Of a DNA stretch of 64,000 nucleotides, positions 17,287 to 25,099 are shown in pieces. Within the stretch, counting starts at the first letter, position 1, and the number at the start of each line of letters is the position of its first letter. The DNA comes from Novosphingobium sp. G106 (GTDB lineage: Bacteria; Pseudomonadota; Alphaproteobacteria; Sphingomonadales; Sphingomonadaceae). A program made the translations under genes and the position numbers. The stretch lies in contig NZ_JAHOOZ010000001.1 of assembly GCF_019075875.1 (NCBI RefSeq), positions 2,542,001 to 2,606,000 of the forward strand. The letters are read 5' to 3'. The notes under the pieces were generated by a model. The model ran no database searches and had not been told where the DNA came from. It was given only the letters and a program-made list of their open reading frames with translations.

Positions 17287-19386
17287 TTAAAATATGCCAA
17301 GAAATCTCTTTCGCCTTGTCTGGCCAGACTTGGCGCTCTTGCTGTTGCCCAAGTCGTCTCGAACATTGCCGGCTTTTGTGCGCTGTGCGGCTGCAGTCGC
17401 GCCGCCCAGGACCGGACCACACGCCGCACCCTTGGCATCACCGATATCGACGAATGCCAGTATCGCGGCTGGCGGCGCGACCAGCATCGCCAACCCAAGG
17501 CCGGCGCCAGCACGCCCCAGCAATGCGGGACTTATAACATTCAGCGACGGCTTCGAAAAATATCCTCCTACGCCGACCGGCGATTGGGCCGAGAACAAGC
17601 TGAACTTCTTGCCGTCGGCGCGAAAGGCGAGATCCATTCGCTCGCTTGCAAAGCTGAACCCGCCTCGCCCGACAATAACATTCTTGGCCGTGTCGATAAG
17701 GATTGGGTCAGCGGCCGCCGCACCGTTCCGCACGGAAAATGCAACCAATCCGCAGTTGATTCGGACGGGCTCCTTCAAACGATCCTCGAACATCTTTTGG
17801 GCGAAGGTCCCCAGGTCCAGTTCGGCGAGCTGGACGTTACGGGTCCAGAATGTGCCCTGCGGGATGACGAATGCGATGCGTCCGCGCGAGGTGGCGAGTG
17901 AACTGTGAAGCGTGTCGCCGTCGCCCACCAGCTCAATTCGGCCTGTGACGGTGCCACTCGTGCCAGCTTCAGAGACCCCAAATCCGCCAAGTAGCTGCGC
18001 CATCGGCGTCGAACCCAAACGGATATCATATCGGGTTCGAGCCGGCCGGCGGCGCCAGTCAACCGTGACCTCCGATGTCACCTTGCCGCGGGCCATGGTG
18101 AAGCCAAACGGCGACAGCTTTAATATGCCGTGATCCAAGTCCACCGTCGCGACGACGTTCGTGACGGGAACGCTGTGTGACCGCAGCCGCGTAACACGAT
18201 AGCGTACGTCTGCATCGAAGGCGCTCAACCCTTCCGCGCGCAGGCTTGTGTCGGGCAACAGCCGGGCCGGCGCGGCGCCGGCGGCGCCTGCGGCGGCCTC
18301 GAAGCCGCGCCTTGCCACCAAATCAGGATTGTAGCCGATGAAGGGAGCAACATCGACGATATCGAGCGTGTCGGTCGCGAGGTCCGCATCGATGTGGCTT
18401 CGCGGCATTCCAGTTTCCACCGTAAATGCTCCGGCGATATCGCTGTCCCCGAAACGACCGGACATCTTGGAGAAGCTGTAACGGGTTCCACTCTTCACAA
18501 GCTGCGCGTGCACCCGATAGGCCCGAGTGTTGGGCACGACGACGCCGATAATACCGAGCAATTCCGCTGCATTTCTTCCGTGCGCACTGGTCGTCAGCGG
18601 GACGTTCTCAATATCAGCGAGGCTAGGCAGGGTTCCCGAAATGTCGATACGATCCGTGCTCGTATTTGCGTGCAACACCAATTGGTTGGTGCCTCGTGCG
18701 ACGGTAGCGTCGGGGCTCAGCAATGAACCTAGCAGCGTAAATGGCGTCGACCGGACAAGGCCGTTACCCTTGAACTGGACCGCTTCTCCGATACGCGCTT
18801 CGTGGGAAGTGATGGTCGCGAAATCGAGATCGGTCAGCAACTGGAGCCGCGGGTCGCGATAGCGCACGGTGGTTTTCTGCAATTTAGCTCGGTCGATGAC
18901 GGGCAATTGGAGGGGTTCGGCGCTTCCATCGCTTGCAAATGTCCAGCTATTGGTAGTGTGGTTGACGTTCCACTCAAGCGAAAGGGCACCGCCCGTCAGG
19001 TCGAGCCAGCGCACGCGCCGCCTTCCGAACAAGAGGTTTAAGGGCGCGATCCGCATATCGACGCGATCTGCGCTGAACAGGTATGGCCGGCTAGCCCATG
19101 TGGGATTGGATATCTGCAAACCTTCGGCGAAAATCTTGATATCGAACGGTGCAAAATAGAGTTGGAAATCGCCATGAACCTCGGTCTTGCGGTTGGTCAT
19201 GGCAGCAATCGTGCGCTCGAAAGGGCCTTTGAGAAACCGCCCCTTGGTGACGAAGAGCACCGCCCAAACCAAGAATATGGCGCTGAAAATCCCGATGAAA
19301 ATGTTGCGCACCAGGCGAAGATGGCGGTTTCCTGAAACAGGAAGTTGAGGCTGGGAAGTTGAGGTGGAAAGACCCAGTTCGGGCAT
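17287..19386 (-). CDS. AsmA-family envelope protein
   Basis: The 699-residue protein has a short cytoplasmic N-terminus and one membrane helix (IFIGIFSAIFLVWAVLFV, about residues 27-45). A long periplasmic beta-rich region follows that is typical of AsmA/TamB-like proteins (DFQLYFAPFDIKIFAEGLQI, VRWLDLTGGALSLEWNV, GTSGTVTGRIELVGDG). Such proteins are thought to move lipids between membranes. Near the C-terminus a second hydrophobic stretch (GLGLAMLVAPPAAILAFV) occurs. ATG 19386 was chosen because it leaves a short leader before the helix; the ribosome site is weak. It appears monocistronic. Confidence 0.8.
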   Translation of the reverse strand: MPELGLSTSTSQPQLPVSGNRHLRLVRNIFIGIFSAIFLVWAVLFVTKGRFLKGPFERTIAAMTNRKTEVHGDFQLYFAPFDIKIFAEGLQISNPTWASRPYLFSADRVDMRIAPLNLLFGRRRVRWLDLTGGALSLEWNVNHTTNSWTFASDGSAEPLQLPVIDRAKLQKTTVRYRDPRLQLLTDLDFATITSHEARIGEAVQFKGNGLVRSTPFTLLGSLLSPDATVARGTNQLVLHANTSTDRIDISGTLPSLADIENVPLTTSAHGRNAAELLGIIGVVVPNTRAYRVHAQLVKSGTRYSFSKMSGRFGDSDIAGAFTVETGMPRSHIDADLATDTLDIVDVAPFIGYNPDLVARRGFEAAAGAAGAAPARLLPDTSLRAEGLSAFDADVRYRVTRLRSHSVPVTNVVATVDLDHGILKLSPFGFTMARGKVTSEVTVDWRRRPARTRYDIRLGSTPMAQLLGGFGVSEAGTSGTVTGRIELVGDGDTLHSSLATSRGRIAFVIPQGTFWTRNVQLAELDLGTFAQKMFEDRLKEPVRINCGLVAFSVRNGAAAADPILIDTAKNVIVGRGGFSFASERMDLAFRADGKKFSLFSAQSPVGVGGYFSKPSLNVISPALLGRAGAGLGLAMLVAPPAAILAFVDIGDAKGAACGPVLGGATAAAQRTKAGNVRDDLGNSKSAKSGQTRRKRFLGIF

Positions 19387-19464
19387 GATGCGCTTTCGTG
19401 ATCTCGGCCCGAATGGGCGATCGATCACGCCTGTAACGCATGGGAGGCGTATCTGACGTCCGCG

Positions 19465-19549
19465 GCGTCTGGACAATGCCGGCGCCCCGAGGCCGGCTGT
19501 CACTTTCGACGTGCCATGATCTTGCCCCCCGCTTCAGCGCGGTTTTTTT
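19465..19549 (+). repeat. terminator-bearing repeat module, copy 1
   Basis: This segment resembles 56565-56654 over about 85 bases. The best-conserved part is TCACTTTCGACGTGCC, and it ends in a GC hairpin followed by seven T. No coding gene precedes it on this strand, so a short untranslated RNA or a mobile terminator unit is possible. Confidence 0.5.
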
Positions 19550-19751
19550 AGCCTACACGCTAACATGCGTGATCGAACGGTTGGGCAAGCATGAGCAAAG
19601 CGGGTGATGGCTTCTTAATGAACATGGGGTAATCGCGGGAGCGAGTTACCTCTGACCTGGTGAATTATGGAGTGAGGTGGCTGTTCCCCAATATGATGGA
19701 AGTACGGGCTCACGACCGGAAGCCGGGCCCAAGCATCAATGGAGAACAGCC

Positions 19752-20248
19752 ATGGACGAGTATATCGGCTTAGACGTCTCGTTGAAAGAGACGGCGATCT
19801 CAGTGCGGCGTGCAGGCAAGCGGGTCTGGCGCGGCAAGTGCGTCTCGGATCCGCAGCTTCTCGCGGCAGCGATCTGCAAGCATGCGCCGTCCGCAAAGCT
19901 GGTGGTTTTTGAAACGGGACCGTTAGCGGTATGGTTCTTCCATGCGCTGACCGCGGAGGGGCTCCCGGCGATCTGCATCGATGCACGTCACGCCAAGGCA
20001 GCTCTCGACATAGCAGCGAACAAGACCGACGCCAACGATGCTGACGGGCTCGCGCACCTGGCCGAGGTCGGCTTCTTCCGTGAAGTGCGGGTGAAGGCGT
20101 TCGACAGCATGCTCTCACGAACCCTGGTCGCAGCTCGCATCAAGCTTGTTCGGGCATCACTCGATGTGGCCAACCAGATGCGCGGGTTTGAAGACGTTCG
20201 GCCTCATCATTCCGCGCAGCATGGGCGGTAAGTTCGAGGCCAACGTCG
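19752..20248 (+). pseudogene. IS110-family transposase, truncated and frameshifted
   Basis: The N-terminal DEDD (RuvC-like) domain is clear: MDEYIGLDVSLKETAISV, VVFETGPLAVWFF and ARHAKAALDIAANKTDANDA. After NQMRG the frame shifts by one base (near 20184-20190) and continues as LKTFGLIIPRSMGGKFEANV. It then stops being IS110 at about 20248. The C-terminal Transposase_20 part is missing. This is an inactive relic joined directly to a kinase fragment. Confidence 0.85.
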
Positions 20249-20487
20249 AAACCCGGTTCGTGCTTACCGTCGCAAATGGCGGAACTCCGATCCCGGACGC
20301 CGCTCGCGATAAATTGTTCGAACCATTTTATCGGGGCGACGGGCCAAGTGACACTCCGGGCCTCGGCCTGGGGCTGCACATCGCCGCCGAGATCGCGCGG
20401 GCTCATAACGGAACTCTCGAAGTCCATTCGGACGCGAACGAGACGTGCTTCACATTCGCCATGCCACTCGGTTCATCCGATGTTTGA
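20249..20487 (+). pseudogene. histidine kinase C-terminal fragment (HATPase)
   Basis: Immediately after the IS110 relic and in frame with it, the sequence encodes only the end of a HATPase domain: VANGGTPIPDAARDKLFEPF (G1/F boxes), GLGLGLHIAAEIARAHNGTL (G2 box) and a terminal strand. The sensor, dimerisation domain and N box are absent. The parent kinase was probably cut by the IS110 insertion and a later deletion. The receiver gene at 20572 may once have been its partner. Confidence 0.8.
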
Positions 20488-20571
20488 TAGTTGAACCTTG
20501 ATTTTGCGAACTTTCCTGCGCGCCCAAGCATTGCACTTAATCCAGGGGGTAAATCCTGGACGGAGCCGCGC

Positions 20572-20943
20572 ATGAACATCGAGAACACTGTCACCGTGCT
20601 GATCGTCGAAGACGAGACCCTGGTGCGCATGCACGGCGTGGATCTTCTCGAAGAGGCGGGGTTCCAGGTCATCGAAGCCGCCAACGCCGACGATGCGCTG
20701 GTGCTGCTACGCAGCCACAACGAGATCGGCCTGCTTTTCTCCGACATCGACATGCCGGGTTCGATGAATGGCCTCGAACTCGCCCGAGCTGTCCACGCGG
20801 AGTGGCCTAGCATGCGCCTGCTTCTAACCTCGGGACATCACAATCTGACGGAGTCCAGCATTCCCGACGACGGCAAGTTCGTCGGCAAGCCGTGGACCGA
20901 GGGAAAGCTCATCGCCAAGGTACAAGCGGTACTGGCCGCCTGA
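20572..20943 (+). CDS. single-domain response regulator
   Basis: The 123-residue protein is a bare receiver (CheY-like). VTVLIVEDETLVRMHGVDLL gives the acidic pocket, LLFSDIDMPGSMNGLELA gives the phospho-acceptor Asp, LLLTSGHH gives the Thr/Ser position, and KFVGKPWTEGKL gives the conserved Lys. There is no output domain, so it likely acts by protein contact or phosphotransfer. ATG 20572 follows CGGAG. The kinase fragment just upstream suggests a formerly paired system. Confidence 0.88.
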   Translation: MNIENTVTVLIVEDETLVRMHGVDLLEEAGFQVIEAANADDALVLLRSHNEIGLLFSDIDMPGSMNGLELARAVHAEWPSMRLLLTSGHHNLTESSIPDDGKFVGKPWTEGKLIAKVQAVLAA

Positions 20944-21088
20944 ACAGGCCTTCTCCGCTGATCTCAAGCTCATCCAATTCTACGATGGACGCCCTTGCCG
21001 CGGTGAGTCGTTCAAGATCCTTTTTGTCGCGAGACACTCGGCATTCGCGTTGCCGCTGTATCAAGACGCGCGCATGCCCGCCCGGCCG

Positions 21089-21196
21089 TCATCCTGTTCG
21101 GCCCGCGAGCTTCCGCCTCCCGCGGCGCGCCTGGATGAAGGCATAGCCTGCAAGGATGAGAAACGCCGCCGAGATGGCCAGCAAGACGTAGATCAT
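21089..21196 (-). CDS. small membrane protein, 35 aa
   Basis: The frame MIYVLLAISAAFLILAGYAF followed by IQARRGRRKLAGRTG has one hydrophobic helix and a basic cytoplasmic tail, a typical small inner-membrane peptide. It lies 85 bases downstream of the hemerythrin gene on the same strand and may share its transcript. No strong ribosome site is visible. Function is unknown. Confidence 0.5.
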   Translation of the reverse strand: MIYVLLAISAAFLILAGYAFIQARRGRRKLAGRTG

Positions 21197-21281
21197 GATG
21201 TGAAGCCATCGGCGCCTTGCTTTGTCTTTCGGGGGAAAATTGCGGGCGGGCACGTAAGATCGTCGCGCGGCGCTCTGGACC

Positions 21282-21875
21282 TCAGGGCGTTACGGTCGTT
21301 CGCCTGGCGCCGACTACTTGGGGGCCGACGCCAGGCGACGAGGGGCAGGCTACGGGTTCGCCGAGCTCGATCTCGACGGGCTTGAGCGTCCGTGCCGTGG
21401 GCGTCGGAATGCCGTTCGTCTTAAACTGGGCTTTAAGCTCTTCTTTTCGAGCTTCCATCGCCGCGCCCAGCGCGACCAAGTCGACGTCGCTGTCACGCGC
21501 CTGCGCAAACATGCCGTCCTTGGGCGCCTCTTCTTCCTCGACGTGATGCGCGATCTCCTCGGAGAGCACGGTCACCTTCGCTTCATAAAATTCCTCACCC
21601 GGCTCGCCGGCCATGATCTGTCCGATCAGGAGCTTGGCGCCGTCGTGCTCGACATAGGATTCGTTCAGGAGATCGTCCTCGATCTTGCCCTTGAGGGCCG
21701 GATAGAAGATTTCCTCCTCGATCGTGGTGTGGATGACGAGCTCGGTGCAGATCTGTGTGGCGAGCTCCTTTTGCTTCGACTTGGAATCGGTCGCGTCGAA
21801 TTTTTCGAACAGCTCTTTGACGGCGCGGTGGTCGGCTTTGAGAAGAGCGATCGCGTCGGTTTGCTTATCGGCCAT
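21282..21875 (-). CDS. hemerythrin HHE-domain protein
   Basis: The 197-residue protein has the His/Glu-rich four-helix pattern: AIALLKADHRAVKELFEKFD, ELVIHTTIEEEIFYPAL, YVEHDGAKLLIGQIM and EEIAHHVEEEEAPKDGMFAQ. Hemerythrins hold a di-iron centre that binds O2 or NO; bacterial HHE proteins are often stress-induced. The C-terminal 55 residues are Pro/Thr-rich and less conserved. ATG 21875 is preceded by AAAGG. A GGAAC-N17-TGTT sequence reads toward it from about 22117, although the 5' leader would be long. Confidence 0.85.
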   Translation of the reverse strand: MADKQTDAIALLKADHRAVKELFEKFDATDSKSKQKELATQICTELVIHTTIEEEIFYPALKGKIEDDLLNESYVEHDGAKLLIGQIMAGEPGEEFYEAKVTVLSEEIAHHVEEEEAPKDGMFAQARDSDVDLVALGAAMEARKEELKAQFKTNGIPTPTARTLKPVEIELGEPVACPSSPGVGPQVVGARRTTVTP

Positions 21876-22089
21876 GGGAGGTACCTTTGCTGATGGAAGC
21901 CAAGGCAGCTTGCCCTGTCCTGCCATCCAAACGCGCCAAATCGCCGGTCGGCACTGTTGCGGATCATTCTCACCGAATTCGTTGATACTGCCTTCGCTGC
22001 GTAGCGGATCTCAGTTTCCCCGCCTCCTCCTTATCGATGCCAGGCCCTCCTGCGCAACCTCGCCGCGTTCAGTCTCTTCGCCTTTTTGA

Positions 22090-22117
22090 GGAACAATGCT
22101 GCAGTGCAGCACGTTCC
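22090..22117. promoter_or_regulatory. EcfG-type (GGAAC-N17-CGTT) palindromic promoter
   Basis: GGAAC at 22090-22094 and CGTT at 22112-22115 are 17 bases apart on the plus strand, about 55 bases before the gene at 22170. The segment is nearly palindromic (GAGGAAC...GTTCCTC), so the minus strand also reads GGAAC-N17-TGTT toward the hemerythrin gene. It could drive both genes under the general-stress sigma factor. Confidence 0.55.
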
Positions 22118-22169
22118 TCTGCCAACCTGCAAATGGCCAATCCCACATTCACCGACCCGCGGAGGATTT

Positions 22170-22616
22170 ATGTCAGAGCAGCTCGAAGACCTGCACCCAC
22201 CCAGCTTTTCGCAGCACATGGCGCAAGGCCACAGCTTTCGCGTCGCGCGGTGGCCTGCGCCTCATGGGGCGCGGTCGCGGCCGCTCCTCTTCTTCAGCGG
22301 GATCGGCGCGAACATCGAGCTTCTCGCGCCGTTCCTGCAGGAGTTTGGCAGTCGAGACGTGATCACATTCGATATGCCGGGAGTGGGAGGCACTGCTCCC
22401 TTCCCGCGGCCCTACCGGCTTTCGACTATGGCGAAAGCGGCACGCGAAATCCTCTCCGGTCTCGGCGTGGAAGATGTCGACGTCATGGGTGTCAGCTGGG
22501 GCGGAATGCTCGCCCAGGAATTTGCCTATCGCAACAGGCAGACCGTCAAGAATCTTGTGCTTGCTGCGACCTCGGCCGGAATGCCCATGGTCCCCGGCGC
22601 CCCCCTCTATTCGTGA
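22170..22616 (+). pseudogene. alpha/beta hydrolase (PHA-depolymerase-like), C-terminus lost
   Basis: A strong GGAGG precedes ATG 22170. The protein shows LLFFSGIGANIELLAPFL, VITFDMPGVGGTAPFPRPY and the nucleophile elbow MGVSWGGMLAQEFAYRNR, as in intracellular poly(3-hydroxyalkanoate) depolymerases and lipases. It ends after 148 residues at a run of six C (22600-22605), whereas relatives have about 270 residues with the catalytic Asp and His in the missing half. Shifting frame does not recover the missing part, so a deletion or rearrangement is likely. Confidence 0.72.
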
Positions 22617-22720
22617 TGGCCGTTGGCGCGTTGGTCGCCGCCAGTGGCTGGCAACCATCAATTGGACGGAACGCAGCGGCGGCAGCGTGCAGCTCATGAC
22701 CGTCTCCAGCCCGATAACTC

Positions 22721-22748
22721 ACAAAGAAAACCCCCGCCGAAGCGAGGG
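22721..22748 (-). terminator. rho-independent terminator, minus strand
   Basis: Read on the minus strand, CCCTCGC-TTC-GGCGGGGG is followed by TTTTCTTTG. No minus-strand protein gene lies upstream, which is unexpected. Confidence 0.7.
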
Positions 22749-23005
22749 TAAGGTTCGAGGAAGAAAGATTGGCCAGCTTCTGAGGCCGGCTTTCTCTAGA
22801 CGCCGCCGTGGGACGTTCTCCTCAGCCATGCCCGTTGCCTAGATCCGAATCCCGGAGGTGCCGTTGCAAGACGCTGCCGAGATCGATGTGTCCTGCTCGA
22901 TGGTTCGCGCGACGGGGGGACTTGGCCCGGAATTGCCACTGAAATAATCATCGCTGTCGAGACAAAGCGCGGAACGAAAAGCGTCGGCCAAGCGTACAGC
23001 AAGTA

Positions 23006-23055
23006 TTGCCGTCATGTCCCAGGCCTCCCGATCCGCCGACCGGAGATGACGGCAA
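23006..23055. repeat. REP-like palindrome
   Basis: TTGCCGTCAT (23006-23015) and ATGACGGCAA (23046-23055) form a perfect 10-bp stem around a 30-base loop containing CTCCCGATCCGCCGACCGGA. Confidence 0.55.
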
Positions 23056-23237
23056 ACACCCCCGCAATTGTTGGCCAGGGTTCCCCGCCGCTGGCCACGC
23101 GCTCTGACTTGCCCATCGAACGCGTTGCACCTGTGACGACACGAAAAAGCAGACTCCTCACTTTGAGTTAGTTGGTCTCAGAAAAAATGTGGGAGTGCCC
23201 CACTAGCCTCAACGACGGTCTGGCGCTCAAGCCATCA

Positions 23238-23267
23238 CAAAGGCCCCCCGCGGCATGAGCGGGGGGC
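23238..23267 (-). terminator. hairpin terminator, minus strand
   Basis: GCCCCCCGC and GCGGGGGGC pair perfectly, followed on the minus strand by CTTTG. Confidence 0.5.
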
Positions 23268-23376
23268 AAGGTTCGGGGCGTGCCGCGTTAAGGGGGTAGC
23301 GGCACTTCTGGCGCCGCTATTGGGGGCAACGCGGCGCATATGTGGAACGCTCGCGGGCCGACAAGTATCCGTTGGC

Positions 23377-23400
23377 AAAGAAACCCCCGCCGGAGCGGGG
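23377..23400 (-). terminator. rho-independent terminator, minus strand
   Basis: CCCCGC-TCCG-GCGGGGG followed by TTTCTTTG on the minus strand. Confidence 0.7.
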
Positions 23401-23488
23401 TAGAGTGTGCGTTTGCCACAGGGGTATCAAACCGTGACGGGGCGGAGCTAGGCGAGGCTCGAAACGATCGGAAATTGGCTTTTCGTAA
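23377..23488 (-). repeat. terminator-associated repeat module, copy 1
   Basis: This segment aligns without net gaps to 24601-24711. It has the same terminator hairpin, then GTTTGCCA, GGGTATCAA, TGACGG and finally CGGAAATTGGCTTTTCGTAA. On the minus strand the module would end a transcript. It could be a small RNA or a short peptide gene. Confidence 0.5.
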
Positions 23489-23602
23489 CCGTTGGCGAAC
23501 GTCTCATATTGGACTGATAGCCCGCGGATCTGACGCCTATAATCTATGTTAAAGTCAGACCGTTGGAGGTCTGCAAGCACCTTGCAAAAGGGGGCGCAAC
23601 GA

Positions 23603-23728
23603 ATGCAGGTTTTTATCGTGCTGGCCGTGGGGGCGGCTCTGGCAGGCGCCGGGCTTTTGCCATTGCGCTGGGCTGGAATAGCAGAACGCCGGCATCAGCG
23701 CATTGCCGCGGAACGGAAACGGCAATAG
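23603..23728 (+). CDS. small membrane protein, 41 aa
   Basis: MQVFIVLAVGAALAGAGLLP is followed by LRWAGIAERRHQRIAAERKR: one hydrophobic helix with a strongly basic tail. AAGGGGG lies about 10 bases before the ATG. It is isolated among hairpins. The family is unknown. Confidence 0.45.
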   Translation: MQVFIVLAVGAALAGAGLLPLRWAGIAERRHQRIAAERKRQ

Positions 23729-23801
23729 CGACTTGCGGACGCCCGCCTAGACCGGCTCACGCGGCCGCAAACGCACACCGACATGGAATAGCTCGCTGGC
23801 G

Positions 23802-23829
23802 AAAAAGAAACCCCCGCCGGAGCGGGGGC
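23802..23829 (-). terminator. rho-independent terminator, minus strand
   Basis: CCCCCGC-TCCG-GCGGGGG followed by TTTCTTTTTC on the minus strand; the stem is perfect. Confidence 0.75.
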
Positions 23830-24059
23830 TAGGTGCCTTCAGGGCCCTAAACGCATCACACGCGGCTAAGGTCCACCAGCCGTAACACATTGATCTGCAG
23901 CGTAATCATTGGGAATGCGCAATCCCAAAACCAAAGAGGCCGCACGTAAGTACGCGCAGCCTCTAGGGTTAATCGAACTGCCGATCGAGCAAAGCGGCCA
24001 GTCAGCATCTAGAACGTCGCCTGACCCAACAAGTTTAGCCGTGGAGAGGCAAGTGGAAG

Positions 24060-24100
24060 GAGCGTCCTCGCTGCCGCTCGCCCAGGCAGCAAGGACGCTC
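24060..24100. other. long stem-loop
   Basis: GAGCGTCCTCGCTGCC (24060-24075) pairs with GGCAGCAAGGACGCTC (24085-24100) with a single mismatch over 16 bp and a 9-base loop. There is no U-run, so it is not an ordinary terminator. Confidence 0.5.
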
Positions 24101-24210
24101 GGGCGACGCCGATCCTTCGCGATCAGCGGGGCCAAGCCTGCGCATGTCCAGGAGATATCAGGCGCAATCCACGCATTAACGCCAGATCGGGCCAAGGTTT
24201 CCGCGACATG

Positions 24211-24263
24211 AAAAAGAAAACCCGCCAGTGCGCCGGGGGGGATGGGCGCGGGCGGGGTTAGGT
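24211..24263 (-). terminator. possible terminator/hairpin, minus strand
   Basis: AACCCGCC and GGCGGGGTT pair with one bulge around a G-rich loop, and the minus strand continues with TTTTCTTTTT. Confidence 0.45.
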
Positions 24264-24470
24264 CGGGCCGGTTTTCCGGCTCTGAGATTAGTAGGGGCTG
24301 ATTGGGCCTCGGGATTGATCTATGCCGTAGGTGGGCTTGATGGTGCGGCCATCTTCATCAGCTCCCCAAAGAACGATTCCGTGGAGCGCATAGGCGCAGC
24401 AGCCATCATCGCCGGCAACGCAACGATCTTCCTCGGGATGCCGCGGCATCGCTTGTCTCGCTCCCGCTAA

Positions 24471-24497
24471 CAAAGGCCCCCGCCTGTTGACGGGGGC
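24471..24497 (-). terminator. hairpin terminator, minus strand
   Basis: GCCCCCG and CGGGGGC form a perfect stem followed by CCTTTG on the minus strand; same style as 23238-23267. Confidence 0.5.
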
Positions 24498-24600
24498 AGG
24501 CGCCGACCTACGAAAGGTCGGTCTTCGGGGCGCCCGCGCCGGTCGATGCGCGGGACATCCGTTAAAACGAAGTGGGCACCTGTGACGTTCCACATCCCCA

Positions 24601-24625
24601 AGAAAAACCCCCGCCGAAGCGGGGG
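24601..24625 (-). terminator. rho-independent terminator, minus strand
   Basis: CCCCCGC-TTC-GGCGGGGG followed by TTTTTCTTG on the minus strand. Confidence 0.75.
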
Positions 24626-24711
24626 AAGTGTGGGCGTTTGCCAAGGGTATCAATCCATGACGGTCCGCTGCTAAACGATGGCGAAACGGGCCGGAAATTG
24701 GCTTTTCGTAA
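24601..24711 (-). repeat. terminator-associated repeat module, copy 2
   Basis: This is the partner of 23377-23488. The shared blocks (GTTTGCCA, GGGTATCAA, TGACGG, CGGAAATTGGCTTTTCGTAA) keep the same spacing, so the pair derives from one duplicated unit. Confidence 0.5.
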
Positions 24712-24816
24712 GGTAGTTAAACCTAATGTCTCCAATCGAGACCGAGGCGAAACCCAAAGCCGGCGCGCGCCGGTGTGGGTTGAAGCATCTGAGCTTGCGC
24801 CCTCTTTGGGAAAGGC

Positions 24817-24867
24817 GACTGCCGCCACGGTACGCAATCGGGAAACCGCGCGCCATGACGGCAGTCG
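24817..24867. repeat. REP-like palindrome with conserved core
   Basis: CGACTGCCG and CGGCAGTCG form a perfect 9-bp stem. The loop contains CGGTACGCAATCGGGAAACC, which is repeated in the element at 26006-26061 even though the stems differ. Confidence 0.6.
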
Positions 24868-25007
24868 AGAGTTTTACTGCTCAACGGCGTCGATGTTCCA
24901 GGGTGTTGGGAAATTACAATCTCCCGACCGAGTTGAGGAAGAGACCATCAGGATTGTGTTTTCCCAATGCCTTCAATCCGTTAACCTTTGCCAGACACAA
25001 GTACGGC

Positions 25008-25056
25008 GACTGCCGCTTCCCCGTGATTTCCCAATCAGTTTGCAGTGGCGGCAGTC
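25008..25056. repeat. REP-like palindrome
   Basis: GACTGCCGC and GCGGCAGTC form a perfect 9-bp stem. The loop includes TGATTTCCCAATCAG, resembling the reverse complement of the core seen at 24817-24867. Confidence 0.55.
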
Positions 25057-25099
25057 ACCTAGCTCGTCATCAACATCCAGACGAAGATCGCCATTCCAA

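Larger units (their letters stand above)
22617..23602. other. gene-free region with hairpins and minus-strand terminators
   Basis: No protein-coding gene is supported over about 1 kb. It contains terminators at 22721-22748, 23238-23267 and 23377-23400, a 10-bp palindromic element at 23006-23055 and one copy of a repeated module (23377-23488). Confidence 0.5.
23729..24600. other. gene-free region with several hairpins
   Basis: No protein gene is supported. It holds minus-strand terminators at 23802-23829 and 24471-24497, a weaker hairpin at 24211-24263 and a long 16-bp stem at 24060-24100. Confidence 0.45.

Noticed and set aside
22700..24700. Integron-like cassette array with attC sites
   Set aside because: The hairpins lack paired RYYYAAC/GTTRRRY ends, and the tyrosine recombinase at 54687 lacks an IntI-specific insertion that I could recognise.
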